The position numbers and the translations under genes were made by a program. Of a stretch of DNA of 23,179 bases, positions 1-5,601 are shown one piece after another; within the stretch, counting starts at the first letter, position 1; each line of letters opens with the position of its first letter. The stretch spans positions 1 to 23,179 of the forward strand of contig URQW01000044.1 of the NCBI GenBank assembly GCA_900550105.1. The letters are read 5' to 3'. The notes below the pieces were generated by a model. It was given only the letters and a program-made list of their open reading frames with translations, was not told where the DNA came from and made no database searches. Origin of the DNA: an uncultured Pelosinus sp. Lineage in GTDB: Bacteria > Bacillota > Negativicutes > UMGS1260.

Positions 1-11
1 TTGTCATAAAG

Positions 12-55
12 AAACCTCCATTCGGTGCTTCTAGTCTACACCACAATGGAGGTTT
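12..55. terminator. Hairpin at left edge, probable bidirectional terminator
   Basis: Perfect 11-bp inverted repeat: AAACCTCCATT at 12-22 pairs with AATGGAGGTTT at 45-55. An inner GGTG/CACC pair shortens the loop. The gene it would serve lies outside the window to the left. It adjoins a sequence resembling an IS256-family terminus, so it may instead be the end-of-gene hairpin of an insertion sequence. Confidence 0.5.
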
Positions 56-80
56 ACACAAAATTTGGGACGGTCTCCTA
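45..80 (+). mobile_element. Possible terminal inverted repeat of an IS256-family element
   Basis: The stretch reads GGAGGTTTACACAAAATTTG and then GGACGGTCTCC. A GAGAC-GTCC block next to an A/T-rich TTTACACAAAATTT block is how I remember many IS256 (Mutator-like) ends. The transposase would lie to the left, outside the window. The partner repeat and the target duplication cannot be seen, so this is a resemblance only. Confidence 0.3.
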
Positions 81-102
81 ATGAATGAATAAATCGATAT
101 AG

Positions 103-120
103 ACAGTTTCCTTTGATCAA
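103..120 (-). repeat. Copy 1 of an 18-bp sequence also found in the module 1 leader
   Basis: ACAGTTTCCTTTGATCAA at 103-120 matches ACAGATTGCTTTGATCAA at 4971-4988 at 16 of 18 positions by eye. In minus-strand direction both lie downstream of a cotJC-tail terminator, where the next cargo unit would begin. It could be a shared leader element or chance similarity in AT-rich DNA. Confidence 0.3.
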
Positions 121-123
121 ATA

Positions 124-163
124 AACCCCAGCAATCTTTTGTCTTCAAGAGATTGCTGGGGTT
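124..163 (-). terminator. Terminator behind cotJC fragment 1
   Basis: Perfect 14-bp stem, AACCCCAGCAATCT (124-137) with AGATTGCTGGGGTT (150-163), and a 12-nt loop. It starts 4 bp past the stop codon of the cotJC fragment at 167-284 in minus orientation. That is the same arrangement as the terminators behind the other two cotJC tails, though the stem sequence differs. It would also end transcripts of the six-gene operon above it. Confidence 0.75.
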
Positions 164-166
164 CTT

Positions 167-284
167 TTACTTGTTTTCATTCATCCGCTGCTGCACCCGA
201 TCCAGCATTTCGCTAAACCGCTGGAAGTGAACAACTTCTCTTTCCCATAAGAAGCGCAGCGTATCTTTCACTAAGGAATCGCAG
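167..284 (-). pseudogene. cotJC 3'-end fragment 1 (truncated remnant)
   Basis: On the minus strand this reads as the C-terminal part of CotJC, roughly DSLVKDTLRFLWEREVVHFQ then RFSEMLDRVQQRMNENK and a TAA stop. Positions 170-284 align without gaps to 12105-12219 of the intact cotJC, about 107 of 115 bases identical by my count, and all eight differences are transitions. The 5' part of the gene is missing; homology ends abruptly at 285. The last ten residues of the intact protein (HTWCGCEMKK) are also missing. Several differences change the amino acid (P to S, G to S, T to M, W to R), consistent with a decaying, non-functional copy. It marks the distal boundary of cargo module 1. Confidence 0.9.
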
Positions 285-344
285 ATATATTATACCTTTG
301 GTACGCCTGCTAAGTTCCTTCTGATGCTCATGGCTAATGTCATT

Positions 345-1106
345 TTACAGCTTACTTTTAAGCAACTCTACCATATCAGCCAACCAAACCATCTGTTTGT
401 TCCAATCCGGCGGAAGCGGATGCTTAGCCAATAGTTTCTTCTTATCATCAAACAAACCATGACAATCGGTGCCGACAATCCCTTTTTTACAAAGGTGTAT
501 TAAATCGAGATATTTTCTATTTTTTCCCCAAGCAGCCACCACAGGAATTTTCATTTCGTTTCCAAGAGCTATTTGTAACTCTTTCTGCCGAAGAGGATCA
601 AAAATACTGTGAATGTGATTTTTATGTATAAGATAAAAGCCGTTAATTTTCTCAACAAAATTCTTACTTTTTGGCTCCCTAATATCGGACAAGTTGATGA
701 CTCTAACATGCTTCAGATTAGTATATTTCATAACATTCATAACCATATACTGTGTAGTATCAGGCTTTGCGGATACCATCGGTGTCTGTAATATTTTTTT
801 TGGCAAATCTTCATCCATATCATATTCTGGTGGTCCGTTGTATCTTTCCACTTTTGTTGGCTGTGGTTCTGAACTTCCAGGATTCATCATACAAAAATAT
901 ACTTCAGGAATTTTCCCATACAGCAGAGGAATTGCAAAATTATTATTTAGCGTCTTTTCTCGTTTATCTGCTATAATATCCAAGACATTTCGACATGGAA
1001 TACATTCTCCATCAGACTGTTTGATATTATAAAAAGACCCATATACAGAATAAGTATTCTTAAGCTCGTCAGCTTCTATATACGATAATAATCTTTTGTT
1101 ATCCAT
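345..1106 (-). CDS. DUF1643-like protein, last gene of the module 1 operon
   Basis: A soluble protein of 253 residues. I chose the start at 1106 because GGAG lies 8 nt upstream; the longer reading frame (to 1160) has no ribosome-binding site. Visible features are a Cys pair C35-x2-C38, a MMNPGSS segment at 73-79, a VRVINL strand near 134-138 followed by IREPKS, and PVVAAWG at 188-194. The order MNPS-like loop, VxNL with nearby Arg-x-Pro, and AWG resembles DUF1643, a family of unknown biochemical function sometimes found in phages and defence neighbourhoods. The assignment is by pattern and is not certain. It is 79 bp downstream of the beta-CASP nuclease gene on the same strand and is probably co-transcribed. 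No signal peptide or membrane segment is visible. I infer an accessory role in the same system as its upstream neighbours. Confidence 0.7.
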   Translation of the reverse strand: MDNKRLLSYIEADELKNTYSVYGSFYNIKQSDGECIPCRNVLDIIADKREKTLNNNFAIPLLYGKIPEVYFCMMNPGSSEPQPTKVERYNGPPEYDMDEDLPKKILQTPMVSAKPDTTQYMVMNVMKYTNLKHVRVINLSDIREPKSKNFVEKINGFYLIHKNHIHSIFDPLRQKELQIALGNEMKIPVVAAWGKNRKYLDLIHLCKKGIVGTDCHGLFDDKKKLLAKHPLPPDWNKQMVWLADMVELLKSKL

Positions 1107-1185
1107 CAGCCCCACTCCAGTCCAGTAAGAATAGAAATTAACCATCGATAGAAGTATCATAATTACGCATTTAACTCAACGTTGA

Positions 1186-2451
1186 TTAATCATCATTCTC
1201 TAATATAAAAGGTTTCCCATCCCCAACAATTCGCACATTATCAAATTCATCGTTAAATCGTTCAGGATACTCTGTATGTATCGGAATAATATTTTTCGGG
1301 GTACAAGCCTGCACAATCTTGCGAAGTGTATTTACATCTGCATGCCCGCTGGTATGTAAATGAATCACGTCTACCTGTTGATCTCTACAATACTGCATAA
1401 AACGCCGGACACGTTCCGTCTGCATATATCCGCCCCACAAGGAGTAAATAAGACCTGCTCCAACAATATTATTTATGTGCTGCAAATCAGACAGCATTGA
1501 ATCTCGAACAAGCATACTATAATCTTGGCGTGTCCCCAATTCTTCCCGGGAAATTCTATAGCGGCTGAAACGCTTCATCCAAATTACTGTTCCATCATCT
1601 TTAAACATACGTTTAGTGAGGAAATAGGGATAAAAAACTTTTATATTACTAAAATCCAAGGGATTGGGAATTTTCTCTCCCAGCTCCGCGACAATGTTGG
1701 CTGTGAAAATATCCATGACAAACAACCGGTTGCTACGCTTGGCTGCCCGGTACATCCCTACCAGTCTGTCAATGTTGACAGCGGATTGCATCACCAAAAC
1801 CGGCCCCTTCTTTTGTTTCATAAATTCATAGGCCTGTTGCGCAATCTGATCTTCTGTCTCTACTGGTTCGCTGATTCGGCTCAACATGGTTCCTTCCAAT
1901 AACAAAGCATCTACTCTCTGCGGCAACTTCTTAATAAAGTACACAGTCGCCTTGGCTTTTTTACCATGCATTCGCAAATCCCCAGTATACACTACGCACT
2001 TTTCTTCAGCCTGAATTACAAACGCATAAGCATCATAGGCGGAGTGATCAACTAAGTATGGCGTTATTGTAAAATCGCCGATTTGAAAAGCCTGCCCACT
2101 GACAAAACAAGCGGCAGGCTGCACAGATGGACGTACTGAAACAAACTGCGCCATCATATTCATTACCTTAGCAGTTGCTTCGCCCATATATACAGGTATG
2201 TCCGGATGAATAGATTCTATAAGGCCAGTATGATCGCCATGATAATGAGAAAAAAGCACGGCATCAACTTTGCACTTGCCACCTTGGTAGAGACCATTTA
2301 CTTTAGGAAGCTCTGGTGGTTGATCACTTTTTTCACTATGTAATGACGGCAAAACCTGTCCTGCATCCAAGATAATGCGGGTACTCCTAGTTGACAGTTC
2401 AATGCAACTGCCACCGATTTGATGGGCGCCTCGGTGGATGATAAGCTTCAT
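1186..2451 (-). CDS. Beta-CASP metallo-beta-lactamase-fold nuclease (RNase J/CPSF73-like)
   Basis: A 421-residue predicted zinc-dependent nuclease. The metallo-beta-lactamase metal motifs are present: HYHGDH at 69-74, H136 in DHSAYD, and D158 in GDLR. The beta-CASP motifs follow: E186 in LLEGT (motif A), H370 in HTSGH (motif B) and H392 in IPIHTE (motif C). In this superfamily a His at motif C is typical of RNA-processing members and a Val of DNA-specific ones, so an RNA substrate is favoured by family knowledge. It lacks the long C-terminal region of housekeeping RNase J (about 550 residues) and is not a beta-lactamase. Its ATG overlaps the TGA of the upstream PD-(D/E)XK gene by 4 bp (ATGA), implying translational coupling and probably joint function. 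GGAGAAA lies about 10 nt upstream. The active site looks intact, so I expect an active enzyme. Confidence 0.9.
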   Translation of the reverse strand: MKLIIHRGAHQIGGSCIELSTRSTRIILDAGQVLPSLHSEKSDQPPELPKVNGLYQGGKCKVDAVLFSHYHGDHTGLIESIHPDIPVYMGEATAKVMNMMAQFVSVRPSVQPAACFVSGQAFQIGDFTITPYLVDHSAYDAYAFVIQAEEKCVVYTGDLRMHGKKAKATVYFIKKLPQRVDALLLEGTMLSRISEPVETEDQIAQQAYEFMKQKKGPVLVMQSAVNIDRLVGMYRAAKRSNRLFVMDIFTANIVAELGEKIPNPLDFSNIKVFYPYFLTKRMFKDDGTVIWMKRFSRYRISREELGTRQDYSMLVRDSMLSDLQHINNIVGAGLIYSLWGGYMQTERVRRFMQYCRDQQVDVIHLHTSGHADVNTLRKIVQACTPKNIIPIHTEYPERFNDEFDNVRIVGDGKPFILENDD

Positions 2452-3314
2452 ATTAACTTTTCTCCATCATCATGCCAGAGTGCAAATCCTTTATAGAAAA
2501 TGCGAATTTGCTTTGCAAAAGAAAGCCGTTTTAATTTTTCTCTAGCTGTAACAACATAGCTGCTTTTAGGATTATAATCGACAAGAACAACATGAAAATA
2601 AAACTCATTAATATCCTTGGAAAATTTTATTTTCTTTAGTGCTTGCAACTTTTCCTCGCTCTGATTATATAGCCCCAACTGCAGTCTTTGATCAAGCATC
2701 ACTTTATATTCTTGTATCAGGTCATTTATATTGTTCTTTACATACCCATAATACCTGCCCAATTGCTCATCCAAATTTTGAATGTCTTGGTTTAATCCAA
2801 ACTTAACTTCTAAAAAGCTCAGCGGCACTACAGAATTTGATTTAGGAGATTCATTATTCCAATAAAACCCTGTTAAATCAAATCTGTTTGCCTTTTCTTC
2901 TTTTGATGTCTGATATTGACGATCAATAATGTAGTATTCACTCGTCGTTTTTTTCTCTAGATTATTTGCTCGAATGATTAGTTGTTCATACTCCCCCTCA
3001 AGGTTTTGCTTATTCGTTTTAATGCGATTTTTGATAACTTCTTCTTTCAAAAAAGGAATTTGATCAATAAATTCTTTTGTCGTTGCAGGGGTATCGAGTT
3101 TTATCTTCGATAAAGCTTCTACGTTTTTAGCAAATTCACTCTCACCGCTAAAATTGCTATTCAATTTTAATAAAGAATGACCTTTATAGTAAATATTGAT
3201 ATAATTCTCACGGATTTGTAAATCTAAGTCTTTATCTTCCCGAACGCGTTGAGCCAAACTCTGTAAATGACCTTTCGTAAATGCATGCAAAAAATCAGGT
3301 TCCAGTTTTCTCAT
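2448..3314 (-). CDS. PD-(D/E)XK nuclease-like protein
   Basis: 288 residues from the chosen ATG, which has GGAGAGG about 11 nt upstream; an upstream TTG at 3344 would add ten residues but has no ribosome-binding site. Residues 125-195 look like a PD-(D/E)XK core: Y127/Y128 in a beta-strand, D146 in RFDLTGF, E169-V-K171 in FLEVKFG, and Q184 with Y188/Y189 in EQLGRYYGY, resembling the QxxxY motif of some nucleases of this fold. The N-terminal 120 residues are rich in charged residues and probably helical; the C-terminal part (about 200-288) ends with IFYKGFALWHDDG. Family logic suggests a metal-dependent DNA or RNA endonuclease, but some members of the fold only bind. It overlaps the beta-CASP gene by 4 bp. 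I do not know a named system with this pair. Confidence 0.75.
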   Translation of the reverse strand: MRKLEPDFLHAFTKGHLQSLAQRVREDKDLDLQIRENYINIYYKGHSLLKLNSNFSGESEFAKNVEALSKIKLDTPATTKEFIDQIPFLKEEVIKNRIKTNKQNLEGEYEQLIIRANNLEKKTTSEYYIIDRQYQTSKEEKANRFDLTGFYWNNESPKSNSVVPLSFLEVKFGLNQDIQNLDEQLGRYYGYVKNNINDLIQEYKVMLDQRLQLGLYNQSEEKLQALKKIKFSKDINEFYFHVVLVDYNPKSSYVVTAREKLKRLSFAKQIRIFYKGFALWHDDGEKLI

Positions 3315-3394
3315 CGGTATCAAATCCTCTCCGTATTTATCCAAAATTATGATTATGATATTGCTATACTTTCAAAATTATATTTTTCAGTAGC

Positions 3395-3790
3395 TTATTT
3401 CAACACCTTCTCCATCTCTCGTATAAATTCTACAAAAATGTCATACCTAGTGTTACAGCAGTTTCGTTCCTGAATAAAGCGAGTCCAATCACATAAAAGA
3501 ACTTCCAGAAAAAAATGATCTTCTTCCTCTCTTGCCTGGATGTAGCTGTTCAAGAGCTCAATAAAATCAGCTCTTGGTTCCCCAAAGATTGAAGCAGATG
3601 AAAACTCCTGCTTCCCTTTGGCTTCCCACAGTTTCACCAAAATTCCGAAATAATGCTCGTAATAAGCACCTAAGTACTCGTCTGAAGTGCGTGGATTAGC
3701 GCATTTCATTTGCAAAAAAGCCTCATAATTCAGATATTCTTCCGGCAAGTCCACCCACACTATCTTTTCATTCATTATTTTAGCTCGCAT
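3395..3790 (-). CDS. Unrecognised 131-residue protein, module 1
   Basis: I do not recognise this protein. The start at 3790 is chosen because AAGGAG sits about 6 nt upstream; an in-frame ATG at 3820 would give 141 residues but has only a weak GGG upstream. The sequence is acidic and aromatic-rich (EEYLNYEAF, YYEHYFGILVKLWEAK, HFFLEVLLCDWTRF), probably all helical, with adjacent cysteines in RNCCNTRYD. No membrane span, signal peptide or catalytic motif is visible. It lies third in the operon, 82 bp after the 177-residue gene and 80 bp before the nuclease-like gene. Its small size and place suggest a partner or adaptor subunit; this is inference from position only. Confidence 0.7.
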   Translation of the reverse strand: MRAKIMNEKIVWVDLPEEYLNYEAFLQMKCANPRTSDEYLGAYYEHYFGILVKLWEAKGKQEFSSASIFGEPRADFIELLNSYIQAREEEDHFFLEVLLCDWTRFIQERNCCNTRYDIFVEFIREMEKVLK

Positions 3791-3872
3791 AAACCGCTCC
3801 TTCCGCTTATTTTCATCCATTTTCTAGCCCTTAACTAAAACTTCAACCCCATTGTTTTTTAAACATTTTCAT

Positions 3873-4406
3873 TCAATGGTTCTTTTTCGACATTTTCCAA
3901 TTCATTCCTTTATAGAGCGTCTTATCATACCACAGATACTTGTCATACTCCCCCTGATATCGCCCGCCTTCTGTTTCAAAGAAGTAGTTGCACACATTAC
4001 CAATACATTGCAAACGATGAACCGTCAAAGCCCGTGGATACAAGAGCTGCTCGTCCGCGTAAAAGCCCTGGTAAATTTCGTTTTCCTCACCGTCATTTGA
4101 TTGTAGCAGTTGTTCCCGAAAACTACTGGTTGAACACGCAGCATCTTGTTGATAAACAAAAGCAGACAGAGAGTGCATCGCAAGATAAAAACTTTGGGCA
4201 TCCCGTGTTGCACAGTGAGCAGGAAAACCGTTATTTCTTAATACACCTGCCGATCCCTCTACATCATTAATTTGCTGTATCAGCACGCCAACAGCCTCTT
4301 CATAATACTCCGATTGAATGATATACGCAGCCTCATCTTCAATATAAAAAGACTCCTCTAAAGTATTTAGCTTCACATAACGTCTGATAAAAGTAAACTC
4401 TCGCAT
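3873..4406 (-). CDS. Unrecognised 177-residue protein, module 1
   Basis: I do not recognise this protein. The start at 4406 follows GGGAG with an 8-nt spacer; the longer frame beginning at 4424 has no ribosome-binding site. It begins MREFTFIRRYVKLNTLEESF, an alternating pattern suggesting beta-strands. It continues with an acidic central part and carries five cysteines (near HCATRD, DAACSTSS and RLQCIGNVCNYF). The C-terminus is Tyr/Trp-rich (YDKYLWYDKTLYKGMNW) and ends basic (KMSKKNH). There is no membrane segment. It sits 39 bp downstream of the first operon gene. Function unknown; it may form a complex with the flanking small proteins. Confidence 0.7.
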   Translation of the reverse strand: MREFTFIRRYVKLNTLEESFYIEDEAAYIIQSEYYEEAVGVLIQQINDVEGSAGVLRNNGFPAHCATRDAQSFYLAMHSLSAFVYQQDAACSTSSFREQLLQSNDGEENEIYQGFYADEQLLYPRALTVHRLQCIGNVCNYFFETEGGRYQGEYDKYLWYDKTLYKGMNWKMSKKNH

Positions 4407-4445
4407 GTTTGTCACTCCCATCATGTAAATAAAATCATAATCTAC

Positions 4446-4913
4446 TTAAACTTGTAGCTCCATTCCATGCGTATCACCATCCAACTTCTTCATTTCCTGA
4501 AAAAGTATTCGCTCTAACATATCCTTGTTTTCGAAAATCTTGTTGTTAAAAACCAACTGCACCAATCCACTTGCCGGATTATTACAATTAAAAATATATG
4601 TAAGAGGCTCTTGCAAAACAAACCGTTCTCTATCAATGACTATAGACTGATCCGCACATTCCGCCCGCCAAGTAAAATAACTTTGTTTCTCTTCTTCTAT
4701 CAGTTTGGCAAAATTGATAAAAGCAAGGAAATGAGGCACCATATAAAGATCAAGATAATATTTTGCAGTAAATATTTTTAATTGCCCATTAGTCAGTCGA
4801 TTTACATTATCACATAAAATATGTAACTCTTCGTCAGACAAGTTATACGTTAAAATTGTATTCTTATAGCTGAGCCCCGCTTGAAAAGTTACGTCATTCC
4901 AAGTAGTAATCAT
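4446..4913 (-). CDS. Unrecognised 155-residue protein, first gene of the module 1 operon
   Basis: I do not recognise this protein. The start at 4913 is supported by GAGGTGAT, a near-perfect match to the 16S rRNA tail, so this is probably the best-translated gene of the operon. The N-terminus ITTWNDVTFQAGLSYKNTIL and the later SYFTWRAECADQSIVIDRERFVL stretch look beta-rich, separated by a helical region (YYLDLYMVPHFLAFINFAKLIEEE). It then resembles a small two-part domain ending near FQEMKKLDGD. No catalytic motif, helix-turn-helix or membrane span is visible. As leader gene it could be an immunity, sensor or structural subunit, but nothing in the sequence decides this. Confidence 0.7.
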   Translation of the reverse strand: MITTWNDVTFQAGLSYKNTILTYNLSDEELHILCDNVNRLTNGQLKIFTAKYYLDLYMVPHFLAFINFAKLIEEEKQSYFTWRAECADQSIVIDRERFVLQEPLTYIFNCNNPASGLVQLVFNNKIFENKDMLERILFQEMKKLDGDTHGMELQV

Positions 4914-4970
4914 GTGTATCACCTCATTTTTTGCCTTGCACCTCTTGAACACAGCTTTTCTTTATCAGTA

Positions 4971-4988
4971 ACAGATTGCTTTGATCAA
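4971..4988 (-). repeat. Copy 2 of the 18-bp TTGATCAAAG-containing sequence
   Basis: It differs at two positions from the copy at 103-120. It lies about 58 bp upstream of the start codon of the first module 1 gene, within its leader, so a regulatory role is possible. Confidence 0.3.
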
Positions 4989-5036
4989 TTAGCTTCTATT
5001 AGTCCTTTATATTATTTATAATTTACCAAACCACCA

Positions 5037-5053
5037 TGGACATAAATTGTCCA
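5037..5053. promoter_or_regulatory. Palindrome TGGACA-N5-TGTCCA, candidate operator
   Basis: A perfect 6-bp dyad around a 5-bp AT spacer, about 124 bp upstream of the first gene of the six-gene operon, between it and the cotJC-fragment terminator. The size and spacing suit a dimeric repressor. I see no convincing -35/-10 pair overlapping it, and no candidate regulator is encoded in module 1 itself. Confidence 0.4.
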
Positions 5054-5116
5054 ATCTTACAAAAAGTCAGGGTTATGAATACCTTTTATTTGTGCAAAAA
5101 CATAAAACATAATAAA

Positions 5117-5161
5117 AACCCCGGCGTTCTTTTTCTTCCTTTGGGAATAAACGCCGGGGTT
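5117..5161 (-). terminator. Terminator behind cotJC fragment 2
   Basis: Perfect 12-bp GC-rich stem AACCCCGGCGTT (5117-5128) with AACGCCGGGGTT (5150-5161). In minus orientation it is followed by TTTTTATTATG. It lies 36 bp past the stop codon of the cotJC fragment at 5198-5327 and insulates module 1 from module 2. Confidence 0.8.
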
Positions 5162-5197
5162 CTCATCTTTATATCTTTATATCTTCATTTTTCTCTC

Positions 5198-5327
5198 CTA
5201 TTTTTTCATTTCACAGCCGCACCATGCATGCTTATTTTCATTCATCCATTGCTGCACTCGATCCAATGTTTCGCCGAAGCGCTGGAAGTGGACGACTTCT
5301 CTCTCCCATAAAAACCGCAGCGTATCT
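5198..5327 (-). pseudogene. cotJC 3'-end fragment 2 (truncated remnant)
   Basis: The minus strand encodes the last 42 residues of CotJC, from TDTLRFLWERE to HAWCGCEMKK and a TAG stop. It aligns to 12072-12201 of the intact gene, with about 119 of 130 bases identical by my count. Apart from one ACC-to-GCA codon (Thr to Ala), the changes inside the frame are synonymous, so this tail evolved under protein-level selection in a functional cotJC before it was truncated. Homology stops sharply at 5327. It is the boundary between module 1 and module 2. Confidence 0.92.
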
Positions 5328-5341
5328 GTTGTTTAAACTGA

Positions 5342-5552
5342 TTAGTGGACTTTCTTTTTGCGCACTTTTCTATCATTCAACTTTAGATAGGGATACTCAT
5401 TTTTACCAATTCTATCGTTTTCTCACTTCATCAAACGTTCGACCAACGATTTTGTCTAGCTTGTCCATCGAATACATTCTCGCCTTACTCGCTATGTTTA
5501 GCGTTATACAGCTTGACAAATCTAAACTAACAATTTTTACAGATTCAGCGTC
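5342..5552 (-). pseudogene. Degenerate ISL3-like transposase fragment
   Basis: The minus-strand frame 5552-5412 reads DAESVKIVSLDLSS, then ASKARMYSMDKLDKIVGRTF, then DEVRKR and a stop. It resembles the central ISL3-family DDE transposase segment, where a VxxVSxDxS motif carrying a catalytic Asp is followed by a DKxH-type motif and DEVRR. A shifted frame continues with KNEYPYLKLNDRKVRKKKVH to a stop at 5342, compatible with the next ISL3 segment (tRYxWLKN-like). The frame is broken and has no start, so it is a relic. It sits between the helicase gene and cotJC fragment 2, so insertion sequences have been active at this junction. Confidence 0.5.
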
Positions 5553-5601
5553 CTATTTATCTAAATTATGGGTTCTGGCAATCTTAGTACACGGCTTGCC
5601 A

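Noticed and set aside
1186..2451. Beta-lactamase resistance gene
   Set aside because: Beta-CASP motifs A, B and C are present and there is no signal peptide, so it belongs to the nucleic-acid-processing branch.
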